From: Acanthochlamys bracteata
Taxonomy: Eukaryota > Streptophyta > Magnoliopsida > Pandanales > Velloziaceae
NCBI GenBank assembly: GCA_019914995.1
Contig: CM034138.1
Location: forward strand, 3,038,001 to 3,102,000
Direction of reading: 5' to 3'
Length of the DNA stretch: 64,000 nucleotides
The notes beneath the pieces were generated by a model. The model saw nothing but the letters and a program-made list of their open reading frames with translations, ran no database searches and was not told the DNA's origin. Position numbers and translations under genes: made by a program. Below are positions 25,131 to 38,250 of the stretch, in pieces (position 1 is the stretch's first letter; each line of letters starts with the position of its first letter).

Positions 25131-26523
25131 ATGGGGAATGTAGGAGCTTTCCTTCTGGTTCTGGTTTCTTCCATTGCACTGCAAGTAGTAGATGGTCTCA
25201 GCTTCCGTAAGATCATGGCCTGCAACTGGGGATGCCAGAATGTGAACATTTCAGGCAGTGCAAGCGAAAGCGTCTCCCTTACCCTGAACAACTACACAGG
25301 TACAATGGTACTGCTTTTTATTTCCTATGGATGATTAGCTCATGAAAACTTTGATGGATAATAGATTTTGATCAGAGAAACTAGCGCTTCTAGGCTAAAT
25401 ATGTCAACCATGTGGACGCAATCTTCCAAATAAATGAATGCCCTGAAAAGAATGGATGTCATGTATGCGATATTCTTGGCATATATATAACATCTTCATG
25501 TTACATACGAACTGGCAAGAATTGGCATATCATTTGGATGCCATAATAGGAAGTCTTGTTTCAAGCAGACTATGAACAGATAGCAGAGTTGCATGATTGA
25601 TCATTGCATTCTTTGCACGGACTGAAGATGTCAAATTTGAACATGTGCAGGTTGTGGCATTCAGACAAAGAAACAGTACCTCTTTGGAAGTTTTGGAATG
25701 TCGATCAAGTTAGTCCCAAATAATTCTGCTGGTATTGTCACAACTTATTATGTAAGTCATCAACCTCACAAACTTCAACAAAAATGGATTAACAGTTTAA
25801 CACGTACCTCAAATGGCATTTACACCACTCAGATATCATCTACTGGACCTTACCATGATGAGGTCGACTTTGAGTTCCTGGGCAATGTTTCAGGGCAGCC
25901 TCTCACACAAATTTGTATGCCCAAGGAGTAGGCAACAGAGAACAGCAGTTCTACCCGTGGTTCCACCCAACAACTGACTACCACAACTACACCGTCTACT
26001 GGAGTCCAAGCCAAATTGTGTAAGCCAACCTCTTCATATAGAAGTAAACTTAGTAATATTTTACATAATTAGTTGTATTGGGTAAATAACGAAATATGAG
26101 CTCTCTGTATGATTGTGTAGGTGGTTTGTAGATGGCTTACCGATTCGAGTATTCAAGAATTACGAAAATTTTGGGGTTCCATTTCCTCACCAACAACCAA
26201 TGAGAGCTTACTCAAGCCTATGGGATGCCGATAACTGGGCGACACAAGGTGGACTTGTAAAGATAGATTGGAACTCTGCACCATTTGTGGCTCGATACCG
26301 AAACCTGAACCTGAGAGCTTGTACATGGGTTGGAAGCATGTCAAAATGTACAGAGTCAAATCCAGCAAACTCGTGGACTAACCCTGCAATCACCAATGTC
26401 AGTTACGCTCGGATAGGTCAGCTTAACTGGGTAAGGAGCAAGTACATGATCTATAATTACTGCAAAGATACTAAGAGATTCAATGTACAGATGGCCCCTG
26501 AGTGTTCACAGCCGATCATCTGA
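25131..26523 (+). pseudogene. Xyloglucan endotransglucosylase/hydrolase (XTH, GH16) with frameshift in exon 3
   Basis: Four exons: 25131-25299, 25651-25751, 25833-26019, 26121-26523. A signal peptide (about residues 1-22, FLLVLVSSIALQVVDG) is followed by a divergent GH16 fold, the catalytic [11 protein letters not shown] motif and an adjacent N-glycosylation NVS. The C-terminal part has WFVDGLPIRVFKN, a Trp-rich region and the paired-Cys XTH tail ending YMIYNYCKDTKRF. XTHs cut and rejoin wall xyloglucan. After GNVSGQP (about 25902) the frame shifts: the reading frame hits TAG at 25929-25931, while [20 protein letters not shown] continues in another frame and all downstream exons fit it. Compared with the family's QPY(x)LHTN, about seven bases are missing. 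Either a recent pseudogene or a sequence error. The 81 bp second intron has no stop in frame. Confidence 0.85.
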
Positions 26524-29500
26524 TCATGAGTTCGAGCAATTTACCAGAGACAATAGATAAATTCTACAATATGTGTTTTTTCCCTGATTGTTTCAAGAAT
26601 TAGAAAATAATTCTTTCCATGACCACCTCTGACAGTTGAGCATAGTTTGCCCAAGTATGTTGGTTCCGTCAAACCATTGCAGGATCCATATTGGCTATGG
26701 TTCTAACAAAACTTGAAATTTGAAAATAGGAATGTGGGATTGTAAAAAGACAATAAGAAAAGTTCAATAACACCAAATAATATCACGCATTAGTGATCAG
26801 TTCGCTAATCAAGAACTAACGCATCCTGAACTGTTGATCAGTCTATGTAATTTCTGGGATGTTGTTCAAATCATAAGAGATCACAATATGTGATTGTAAC
26901 ATATATCTGTTGAAAAAAAAATGCAAGGGCTGGTCATTACTACCAACTTACCAAGTGACGGAACTGGTATTACATAAAAGTTCTTTTCTCCATTGTTGAC
27001 TGAGCTTTGTTTCTTTTCTTTTGGTGTAATTGCTTAAGCTTTGTTATTGAGGGAAAGAAACTAAGAAAGGGAGATGAAAAGTGAAGTTATAAAAAGGCGA
27101 TTTTGCTTGAATTAGACAGCTGTGATACAGTGTTCTTTTCTTACTAAAGAAGAAAGGATAAGGTGATACTGCTGTTCTTGCTCTATAACTGTTGCACACT
27201 ACAGACAGTGATCATCTCTGTTCATGCAAACTTATATAATAGTAAGAATTTGAGATTGAATGGTGAAGTAATGCATCAGCATAGCAGGAACGATAATGTT
27301 GTCAAGAAATTACCAAAAATAAATATAAATAAACACAAGAGCAGAAAGGCTACTAACATGTACACTAGATATTTTGTATTGCTTATTACCAGATGATTTT
27401 CAGGTGTGCTCTGCAAACTGCAGCTATTTTGCCTAATTATACACTAGCTAAATGTTAAGGTAATTAGAGCTCGGAAAGGAATTAATGAAGGGTGTTGCAG
27501 AGGATCTTGGGAGATCAAAGACAATAAAGTTTCTAACTCGCAAGGGATCTTCTCATGGCAGAAACTGTGGAATTCACCATCCATCGGTGCTCCCAACCTG
27601 AAAACAGAGCACATATATGTTGATTTGTTTCGCGTTGATTGTTTGTCAAGTTGATTGACTTATTTGTATGAATTTGGACACACTACTCTGTGGCGTTTTA
27701 CCCAAAACCTATTCAACAATGTAGAGATGTTAAATACTCTGCTTCGATTATGCTTGTAAACGTTCCTTATCATCTAACAGCCATGTTGCAGAATATTTCC
27801 CTTTAAGAAGTAAGAGAGTTCCCAACTCTCTTGTTCCTCCAAATCAGCATTGGTTCTTAGCACTAGCAGCTTCAAACCTCCTACGGTTGTGCAAAAGCTA
27901 GAACCCAGACAAGAAGGAAGAAGAGAGTGAGGCATGATCCATGAAACATGTTGGGATCCAAAATGAGTTAGTTCTGAATTAGTAACAAAAAATGTCTAAA
28001 GATGGTGATCAAATAAGAAACGATAAACAACTTAAAGTGGACTATCAATTAATTTTGAATTGGGCCAAATAAATCCTAATTTTATAGTTTTATTAACCAA
28101 TGCTATTTATTAATTTCACATTAATTGAATACTGAAATGAGCATATAATTATATATGAAAAATATTAACTCTTAAATTATAAATCAAATATTAAAATTTT
28201 GATTATATAATTAGTATCAGAATATGATAATATGGAGCTATTCAACGTGTTGATAGAAAAAAATTATTGAATTTTCAAATTACGCTAAGTCCAGATAGCA
28301 GAGCAAGGATTTAGAAATAGTGCCAAAATAAAAAAACTAAATATAAGCATGTGTTTATATATTAAAAAGTACTAATTTCTAAATATTGGCCAATTAATTG
28401 TTTTAATTCATAGATCCAATGCTACAAAACGTAATAAGGAACCAAGGAAAACAGAAAGGTCTGCAAACTATCTGTAATCAATAATACGATCTTTTCCTAC
28501 TATCGGTCGATCGCATGCACTGTCATGATAGCACTCAAGTCCTAGTGCTCCGCTCCCGAATCTCACCACGAAAACATGCTTCTCTGTTCTTCAACTGCTA
28601 CACCTTCTTTTTGTTTTTGTTAATGTTTCTATTCTGATGATTCTGATTTCAGTGTACCCTCGCCGAGGCATCTGCGACCGGGCGTTCTTAAAAGCATTAT
28701 TCACAACATATTAATAATATCTTGTTAATATCTTTCGCTGATTTGCTAATTCAAAATATATGAATCTTATATAGACACTGAAATCATTTTTTTCAATGCA
28801 TCATTTTATTTTCTAGTAGCCTTCATAAGGCAGACATTTGATCCCATTCCAACATGATCACAGAAAACGTGTTATACAAAAAGGATCCAAAGGAAAAACC
28901 AATTCTGCTTGTACATTTTCAAGGAACAACCATACTGCAAAATGCCATCAAAGCCGAGTTGATTCAAGAAAGTTAAGGATACATGAGAAATCAGAAGTAC
29001 ATATCATAAACCACAAGGAAACCATCTCATACCCAAAACAGGTTATATGAAATAGTAAGCTAATTTCACCATCACAGTTGCAACAACTTCGTTGCTCCTA
29101 TATCCTGCGAATCTTTTACATTTTCATGGATGTAACAACAAATCACCTCAGAAGCACGACATTACATGCATAAATATGCGCAAAAAACAAAAAAACAAAA
29201 AGCGATAGCCTTAGTGTTATTCATGTGTCTTCACTCTTTGTCGCTTCTCGTTTCATCTCATGGGGTCGAAGTCAAAACACACTCCAGAAATCCTCTGCTT
29301 TTGCCACTTCTCTGAGATATACCAACCACGGTTACTGATGTAAAAGAAGATAAAGAAACCGCCTTCTGAAAATCTTCGTTTGATTAGTTGTACTTTTATG
29401 CCTCTTCCAATAGAAGCCTACAATTTTTTAAAGAAAACAATTCGTCTGACTTTTGGTTCTTCCAATAAGTGCAACAAGGACGAAAAACTTAGCCCATAGA

Positions 29501-30338
29501 GGATACTCCTCTTCCAATAACAGCTGAGCTTTTCTATTCAATAGGAAAGCCGATTACCTAAAAGCATAACTAAAGCTTATGACTTAATGGAAGAGCTTAG
29601 TGAAGTAAACCCCAAAGTAAATAAAAACACAAACTAATGACTAGAGGAGAAAATATATAAAAAGTATGTAAGGACTTACGGCCGACATTCTGACAATAGA
29701 AAGAGATAATGCACGATCTTTTAAAGCAAGCAATAGTGCAGTTTCATTGACGAAATTGAATAAACTTTTCAGTTAAGAACAGCTATTACCAAGACGCAAT
29801 ATCAGAGATTTAGGATATCAGTTCAAGCAAGTAACGTTATCAGGTCATAGTATCAACTAACACCTTTGTCCATAGAGGGAGACCACTTCAAAACCAGAGC
29901 CAGATAGACAAATGATTAACACAGCAAGGCATTGCCAGTCGAAAAGAAGTCTCCATCTTAGATCAGCAATCCTATGTGGACACTAACAAGGCTTACCATA
30001 AGATAGGGTGATATTCTTGTCTTGTGTTTTCAATATATCCACCTTATAATAGAGAAACTAGAAGAAATTGATAAAAAGTTTTATGATTGCATATAATAAC
30101 TGAGTGCACCAAACCTAGGTGAGGCATAAATGATGACATTGTTTGTGTAGCATTTATGTTTTACAGTAAAATAGCTTAATATATTACAAAATGATGAAAC
30201 TACAAACAACATGCACAAGCTACCCCTTTTGGATGAGGCTGCCATCCAAATTTTTAGAACTTGTAATAAAATTTGGAGAAAGAGTTTAAAAAAAGCCAAT
30301 AGCTAAACTCGGAACAAGTTTACACACCTTCCAAAATA
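26524..30338. other. Intergenic region between XTH and the Bin3 gene
   Basis: Convergent gap: the XTH 3' end on the left, the 3' end of the Bin3-type gene on the right. Contains plain AT-rich DNA. An open stretch at 27163-27396 begins with a hydrophobic leader-like VILLFLLYNC but has no ATG; the frame at 28838-29050 matches nothing I know. No repeats or RNA genes recognised. Confidence 0.45.
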
Positions 30339-33300
30339 TTATTTCCGTAAAACAAAGATTGGTCTGTCAAAGCCTGTGACACTGGCAGCCAGATTCCCAA
30401 CAATATTTTCTATGTATCTAAACCCAACCTGTAGACATGGAGAATACACCAAATAAACAATCTGTATGGCAAAAGCTGCATTCAAGAAATTAAGTTCACC
30501 AACACTTGAACTTTGAATACCTTATCCAATAGTATTTCTCCAAAAAGTTCTGGTTGTATAAGTATACTATTAAAATTCTCCCTAGCAATCTGCAAAAGAA
30601 AAGATTGAGATATTTCAGCCTCCGAGATTTCAGTAGAAGGATAAACATTAACAATATTCAATTAGATTTCCTATTAGACTCTGATAATGCTGCAATCAAA
30701 CCTATAAAAGAAAAGAGGAAAAATATGAACAGTTTATATAGTAGGTTGGATCAGGTCTTGTAACAGATGTTTTTTGTCAAACAATCCAGAACAGAAGTGC
30801 GAATTTAAGGAGTCTTACAACAGATGTCAATTATACACCAAGTTAATGAGAGCCTACTAAACATTTCAAGAAAAACTGGATCTAGAAGTAGATAGCCACA
30901 CCATGAGGGCCTACGCACTATTATATAAATGTTTTGATTAATTTAAGTTCTTCTCTATCACAAAGGACAAGGCCAAAATACTAAATTTTCAGATTGAGTA
31001 CCAATAGTGACATGTATACTACGACCAGTTCATTCCTTGGTGTTCATAATTCACTTCAAATGTGTTCCTGAAGGCATAAAGTATCCATCTAAAGGGGGAA
31101 ACATTTAAGCAGATTGGTCAATTTAACTCATCATGGTCAACATGAATGAATTTAAAACGGAGTTTGGTCAGACAACTGGGAGTATTGTGACGCTCACATT
31201 CCTTCTGATGTAATAGACTCATACCTTCTTTACAAGAAAATCACAATAACAAGCCCACCACAAATTTTACATCGAAGACATCCTCAATAACAACTCTAAA
31301 TAGCTTTAAGTGACAAGCTGATAGGTGCCTGTATTTAAACAGAAAATGAAGGGAACAAGCAAACCAATAATGAAAAAGACTGTACCTCAGACACCAGGCG
31401 CTTGCTTTTATAAGAGGACCAAGGTTGCGGCTCCAGTATAAGCAATCCCCCCTAGAATGTTACAGGCAGTAGGGAAGCCATCATTTGCTTAGAGACACAT
31501 AGTATACTGATACACTCTATGAATTTTTTTTTTTAAAAATTTAAAAAAAGGTATACCGGCCTAAGGAGCCTCCATATATTCACAAACAAAGTAATTATTC
31601 CCTCATCGCACCAGTTCAAATGGACCCACTTGGTCACACTCAGACTGCCAAAAGGAGAAACAAAACCAAGTAGCAACAATCATATCAAAGCAGAAGTTTA
31701 GTAAATAATGCGGACTAAAGGTCAGTAAAATTCGATATTATCTAATGTGCGCTAAAGGTATTCATATCCTCTTTTCTTAATATATCACTACAATGACAAT
31801 GCCATTTTCATCTCAAAGACAAAGATCCACGGCAACAACCAGTCGCGACATTAAACAGAAGTACCACTATTAAAGAGACCAATCAACTATTCTAGAGCAC
31901 CTGAATAGATAAAGGCACTTACCAAAGAATTGTATCGTACTTCTCAGAACATTTGAGCATGCTCTCAACAAAATTTTCTTTTCTGAAAGAAACACTTTCC
32001 AAAAGACTCCGTTTCAAAGGTTTGGGAGAATCAAGTTCCAAGTTTAATGCTTTATTATTTGAAGTTCGGGTGGCCGTGTCTACCGAACAATTTCCATTTT
32101 CTGTAACATCTGAGGAACATGGCCTCAGTGACCCACTATTAGATAGTTCTGACTTGGCCATCTCTTTAAGAATGCTCTTTGCGGCAGTGATCAATCCTGC
32201 AGATAGAGGCTATAGTGATTAAACACAAAAGCTCCCGCTAAAGACGAAACAGAACAGCTATCGAAGAAGAGTCATTGAAGTACTAAAATCCGGCTGAAAT
32301 GTACACTAAGATGTGGTCAATAATCCTATATAGGATGAAACCTAAACAATTGTTGCTAGGGAATCTCTGGTTACAATTGTAATTCTTCAACTTCAATGTG
32401 AAAAAAAAAAAAAACAATCAAACAGACTTATATTAGATTCGGCATACGAATGTACTTATATGAGTGAACATAGATTATGATAGAAGATTTATCCAAGATA
32501 GGAAGAGGAAACTTTTAACAACAGAATCATATTAGATGGTGTTTACTAGTGCGCTTGGTTCATTTATCTACAGAAAATAAGAGACGACAACTAGAGAATA
32601 TTTTCTCAGCCAAAGCATGCCACATCAGAAGCCTTAACTATTTTCTGAAATGTACAGAATTTTGTTTAGCAGTAATCCATGGTTATCAGTTTTTTGAGAC
32701 GCAGCAACCAAGATAACATAGAAATCAATATAAGCAAGCATACCTCCATCAATATCTATTCCAACGATGCTATTGCAGAAAAACTTCTGTGCTGCACACA
32801 AGTTCGAAAAGACAAGAAGGTTAGATAATTACAAATTTTAATAACACACACATCCCTTATTTAGAAAAGGGTAGTTCAAGTTAGAAGAATATTAATGCGA
32901 AAAAGGTGGAGCTTACAAATTGACAGAATGATATGGACAAATTATACCTACATTAGCATGCATTAATTGGAAACAAAAGGATGCTCACATTGAAGCTAAC
33001 ATGTATATAACTAAGCAATTACAAGCAATGCCATACAATGAGAAACCATATGATTTTCATACTCCATGCACATGTCATATACAAAAATATGTGGACTAGT
33101 CAAAAGACTCATGCCTTTGAAAGCCTTTAACTAGCACCATAATTATAGAAACTGAAACAAAACTTTTACATCCAACTAAAGAGTTCAACATGCATAAAGG
33201 TAGTGTTCTCCAGGGAAAAAACAAAAAAAGGAAGAAAGAGGTTAATAGAAATAGCATAAGGGCTATGATAAAAAAGGAAAGAAAAGCTAAAAGAAGCTAT

Positions 33301-34053
33301 GAAACTACCAATACTTATAGTTATCAGTCCCTTGTTGCAGCCTATATCAAGGCAGTCCTTCCCTTCAAACCATTCCTTCCTAAACACTGAGAGCCTAGGA
33401 TCTTCAACCACACTTCGATCAATCTGCATGAGAAGTAGATAGTAAAATAGATTAATAGATCTATCTAGGTCGCACAAGCGCTTCAAAACTACAACAGTAT
33501 TTAAGAAACCACCAGACATACAAGTAAGTAGATAGCAGATCATCTACGAGGATACAAATTTCTATACACAAGTATTCCGAGCATCCAGACATATACCTAA
33601 CATTGGACCTAGAAGGATTTATATACTGCAAACATTTTCAGCCTATACAATAAAACAAGGATACTGACAATGTTTTGTTCAAAAGCATTAGCATTAATAT
33701 AAAACTACAGCAAACACATCTCGCGTGAGCCAGCATCTCCCAATGCCTCAATATTCTTTTGCGTTAATTTATCACTTAGTAACAGATCACTGCAATATTA
33801 ACAAGGCTAGGAACATGTATTTTGTCTGCATAATAGAAGACATGCAATAAAATAATTGCTCAAAAATAAAAACAATAATGCTAATCAAATCGAAAATTTT
33901 GAATGTAAAGTGAAAAAACACAGAGAGATTTACCCGATAGCCATAGTAGTTCCGATAATTACCGTAGATGAAAACTTCCTTCTTCTTCCTGTTACTCTTG
34001 CAATTATCAGTAGTGTTACTCTCTTTTCGCTTTCTAATCACTTCATCGCCCAT
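30339..34053 (-). CDS. Bin3/MePCE-type RNA methyltransferase (At5g51130-like)
   Basis: Eight exons: 34053-33934, 33423-33309, 32791-32744, 32196-31923, 31644-31557, 31451-31386, 30589-30521, 30428-30339; 289 residues with all phases matching. It opens with a basic stretch and the signature [11 protein letters not shown], then the SAM-binding loop [13 protein letters not shown], the acidic VGIDIDGG strand, an inserted low-complexity region, and the Bin3 core: [31 protein letters not shown], and a C-terminal [10 protein letters not shown] strand. The family (human MePCE/BCDIN3D, Drosophila Bin3) methylates the 5' phosphate of small RNAs such as 7SK or of pre-miRNA/tRNA; the plant target is not established. 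Acceptor choice in exon 3 (TGTGTGCAG) is set by phase. Confidence 0.92.
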
Positions 34054-35249
34054 CTTCTTTTACCTCTTCTTCTTCTTCAAGTATATTCAGGGAAGGAGAA
34101 CAACGAATTACGAAAACGGTTTGTGATCGGAATAGAAGATACAAAAAAAGTCAGTTTCGTTTTTCAGGTAAGTGATTGAATAGAACACAGAAGAGGAAAG
34201 ACGGAAGAGCTTTTAGGAAATCTGTAATAAGGTGATTGTTCTAGAAGCACGAGAACTGTTCGGCGAGGGAGTGAAGTTTTTCGGCGGAGATATGGAGCGG
34301 AGGGACGGCGCAGATTTACTGCAAGTGAAAAAGAAGACAGACGACGCTGTCGGTCCAAGTAAAAAATCCCAAGTTTTTCCCCTTTTATTAATGTTGGAGC
34401 TATAAAGAGCGTGCATTAAATACATAAAAATTTTTTAGAAATTTTAATAAAATAGAACTAGATAAAAATAAATTTTAGTATTAAAAATTAATAATTAAAA
34501 TATAAGAATTAAAATACTGACTGAATAACATTTAAAAAAATTTGAAATCCAGTACAATTAAAATATTCCAAAACGGTTTTGGTGAAATATGCCCACCACG
34601 TTCTCTTGCGATACGTTCGGTCAATGCTCACAGGAGTGTTTAAGTAATTTTTTGAAAAAACTTTTGACAAAAAGTATTTTTTAAAAGTTAAATTTATTTT
34701 TTATGAAAAAAATAATAAAATGTTTTTATTATTTAAAAATTTTTATATTAAAAAAATTTTAATAAATTTATAACAATTCATAAAAAATTTATTAAAAATA
34801 TTTATTTTTTATAAAATTATAAATAATCTTCGGTTCAATTACTCTTACGTCTTCAACTTCTCTCCTTTCATTACCACCACCACTACCGCTGCTACTATAT
34901 AACTTCACCGACGCCATCAATACAAAGTCCAACCCACCATCTTCATCTCCTTCTCCTCCACAATCACAACCAGTTTCACTACTCGATACACAACCGAAGC
35001 CGCTACTTCCTCATCACCATCATCATCTTCATCAACTTCACAGAGCTTCACTCAGTGGCGCTTACTCCCTATTCACCATCAACACCACCACAAAGATCAA
35101 TTACAGCGGACTTTGGCAGTAGAATGATAGTTGTAGGGTGGTCAATACATCCAGACAAGCCTCAGGACGACGAAAAAGGATATCTGCAACGGTATTCTGC
35201 ACCCCGCATCGGTATACAATTTGATAATCATATTCTAATAATTTAACTA
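34054..35249. other. Leader/promoter of the Bin3 gene and intergenic DNA
   Basis: 34054 to about 34380 is the likely minus-strand leader and promoter. 34620-34830 is an AT-rich MITE-like block. From about 34832 to 35125 the plus strand is open and Ser/Pro/His-rich (ends in an in-frame TAG) but has no ATG; it looks like a transit-peptide or disordered region and may be a gene fragment. I could not identify it. Confidence 0.4.
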
Positions 35250-35929
35250 GCCATTTTTTGCTGATCAGGTGTTGTCAGACGTTGTTCCAGCAGGTTTTTC
35301 AAGCTCAAGTGATTGATTTTCATAACAAACTTTTGGCCGAGTAGGTATAGCCTCCACTTCTTGACAGCAAGCACAAGTGCCATAAGTTTTTTTTCATAGC
35401 TAGATTTAGCCCTTGCAGCAGGAGAGAGAGAGCTTTACTGAAAAAGGCAATCGGCCTATGATGTTGTGTGCGTACCACGCCAATTTCACTATTGGATGCA
35501 TCCGTCTCTACTGTAAAAATGGCTTGAAAATTAGGAGATGCCAAAATGGGAGTGAAAGTCATTACCTGTTTCAACGTCTGGAAGGCCTGTTCTGTCTCTG
35601 GTGTCCAAACAAATGGGCCCCTTTTTAACAGTGCTGTTAAGGGTGAAGCTATAGAGCCGATTTTTTCACAAAGCGTCTATTATAGCCGGTAAGATCTAAA
35701 AGTCCTCTCAACTCCGTTGTAGTATAAGTTGTCGGCTAGTCTGTCATAGATTGCACTTTTGCTGAGTCGGCCGTAATTCTTTGGGCAGAGACAATATGCC
35801 CAAGATACTCAATTCTTGACATTCAAACCTATATTTGATTATGTTAGTACATAACTTCTCCTTTCAGAGCACTTTAAATACTGAAGTTAGATGTGTCATA
35901 TGCTCTTCCTACGTCTTGCTATATACCAG

Positions 35930-36041
35930 AAAAAAAAAAGAGCTTCGCTCGATTGGCACTCCTAGACTGAGGCTTACTTTTTCTTCTCTTAAGTCTACAA
36001 CAAGTGGGAGATGCAGGATTCGAACCTACATAGAAAATCTT
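35930..36041 (-). mobile_element. 112 bp tRNA-like insertion in the RT catalytic motif (truncated SINE or organelle tRNA piece)
   Basis: The RT frame reads up to ...FFYDI at 36042 and resumes at 35929 with LVYSKT; the 112 bp between are foreign. On the minus strand the insert has a tRNA T-arm/B-box (GGTTCGAATCC at 36026-36016), the 3' acceptor-like GCATCTCCCA, about 70 bp of other sequence, and ends in a run of ten T at 35939-35930. A B-box head with an oligo-T tail fits a 5'-truncated tRNA-derived SINE. A fragment of mitochondrial tRNA-Tyr with flank is the alternative, because that tRNA has a similar 3' half. Confidence 0.55.
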
Positions 36042-36200
36042 GATGTCATAAAAAAAGACTAGCACAAAACTTCAAAAATAGGGCCGAAAAATGTCATTCA
36101 TTAGGGACTGGAAGATGACTGGTGTATTGGTTAATCCGAACGGCATTACCATGAACTCATAATGCATATCATGAGTTCTAAATGCGTTCTTGTGGACGTC

Positions 36201-36749
36201 TTACTCTTTTATCCTGATTTGATGATATCCATATTTCAAATCCAATTTAGAAAAAAAAAAAAAAAGCTCATGTAATTCATCTAAAAGTTCATCTATGACC
36301 GGCATCAGAAACTTGTCTTTCACTGTGATTTTATTGAGCGCCTTGTAGTCAACACAAAAACGCCACGATCGATCCTTCCTTGTTACAAGTAAAACTGATG
36401 AGAAGTCGGAGTAACTTGGGCTAATGATGCCTTGAGAGAGCATCTCCGCCACTGCTTTCTCTATTTGTCTTCTAGATTTGAGGATATTTGTAAGGCCGAA
36501 CATTTGCAGGAGCCGCACATGGTATGAAGGGTACCCAATGATCTTGAGTCCGGTGAGGGGCAGTTTGTTTGAAGCCTTGAAGACTGATGTATACTGTTTT
36601 AGTATGAATTGAAGTTCAGCTAGCAATGAGTCAATGTTTTGAGAATCCAAAGTTTGCTCAATAACGATAAGACTTATGGAGCATAGCATATTCTTAGAAC
36701 CAAGGCTGGATAGTTGCGAGACTCTTCTCCCTCTTAGCCTTTGTAACAA
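36201..36749 (-). pseudogene. Ty3/gypsy reverse transcriptase fragment
   Basis: Longest intact frame of the relic: 182 residues from the linker after protease through fingers and palm, including the [20 protein letters not shown] block and the [15 protein letters not shown] strand that supplies the first catalytic Asp. A run of A/T at about 36246-36262 has inflated a Phe repeat before FSKLD. The remaining palm, with the second catalytic pair, is downstream in other frames and is split by the insertion at 35930-36041. Confidence 0.85.
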
Positions 36750-37492
36750 AAATTTCTGCTCTTATATAGTAAATCTCATTTTAGACCTACACTAATTCGT
36801 CATTACCATACCTAAGCTTTCTAGGCATTGAATGTCTATAACCAAATCCATGCTCCCTAAGGGAAAGGGATAAGCATCGACCACTAACCCGACTCCTAGA
36901 ACCATTAGGGAAATACTTTTGTGGAGAACCTCAAGGGAATGGGGCCAGCCGTCCGCCAACTCTTCCTCGAGAGGACGGATGGCAGTTTTAAATGCTTAGC
37001 CAGGTGATCCGATATAAAATTATGTGTGCTCGCCGAATCAATTAATAAAAAAATTTCTTACTTCTTAATTATTTCCCACTACTTCCAGAGTTTAAGGACC
37101 AACCATGCTATGTATGGCATTAAGAGATAGATTGCATCTTCCGGCAATTCTTTCTCTTCCAACACTTCGTCACCCACGTCTTCTGAGTTAAACAATGTGA
37201 TGGTATATAGTTTTTTGTAGCACACTTACGTCCCTCTCATAACTTTCATTGTAATAGAAGCACAATCCCTTAGCGCGCCTAGCATTAATTTCCGCAACAG
37301 ACAGGCTAGTGGCTTTTTATTTAGCATTGTTCTGTGGTGCGCCCAACTGGAAGAAGCTACTGCCTGGTGAGTTTCAGCTCGGCTATACCCTGTGCTGGTG
37401 TTGAATGAGCGAGTAATAGGGTTTCGGTAATGCTCTTTTACAATAACAGTTCGAGCACTTACAGGATGCGGGCGTCTTATGGCACACCAGCA

Positions 37493-38250
37493 CATAACGC
37501 TCTCGGGCGTCTTATAATACATAAAAGCACGTCATAATGGAACATTACCGTCGCACAGCGCTATGTCGCGCGAAATGCCTCTACTCATACCATACCAGTA
37601 GTGAAAATATTCCAATACTACGTTGAGGGGTCAATTGATTTCTAGAATTATAACGCTTTCGAGCGTCTCATGGTGCACAAAAGAGCATCATGACAGAACT
37701 TTACCGTCGCACCGTGCCGTGCCGCGCTGCGCGAGAATGTCTCTCCTCATACCATACCAGCAAAAAAAATTATCCAGCACCATGCTGGAGGGTCAATTGG
37801 TCTTTAAAATCATAACGCTCTCGGATGCCTTATGACGCACAAAAGCGCACCATAACGGAAAGTTACCGCCGCAGAATGCTTCTGTCCATACCATACTAGC
37901 AGGAAAACACCCCAGTATCATGCTGGTGGATTAATTTGTCTCTAAAATCATAATACTCTCGGGCGTCTTATGGCGCACAAAAGCACGCCATAACGAAACT
38001 TTACCGCCAAACGGCGCCGTGCCGCGTGGAATGCCTCTGCCTATAGCATATCAGCAGGACAAACACCTAAACACCATACTAAATGATCAGTTGGTTTCTA
38101 CAATCATAACGCTCACGGACGCCTTATGATGCACAAAAGCACACTATAATGGAACTTTACCGCCGCACGGCGCCGTGCTGTGCAGGTTACCTCTCCTTAT
38201 AGCATACCACAATAAAGAGTGAAACTGTCCAAGCACAACACCGCACGCGA
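37493..38250. repeat. Five-unit tandem repeat, about 156 bp period, each unit with potential hairpins
   Basis: The landmark CATAACGCTCTCGGGCGTC recurs, diverged, at 37493, 37649, 37811, 37949 and 38105 (spacings 156, 162, 138, 156). Units are GC-rich against an AT-rich background. In unit 4, TTATGGCG (37968-37975) and CGCCATAA (37986-37993) form an 8-bp perfect stem with a 10-base loop; other units keep weaker versions. A second stem, CCAGCA/TGCTGG with a 3-base loop, is clear at 37774-37788. The array interrupts the retrotransposon between the capsid region and the zinc knuckle. Confidence 0.8.

Noticed and set aside
34600..35250. LTR of the gypsy element
   Set aside because: No matching copy was seen on the other side (39420-39800), and the element's RNase H simply stops near 35250.
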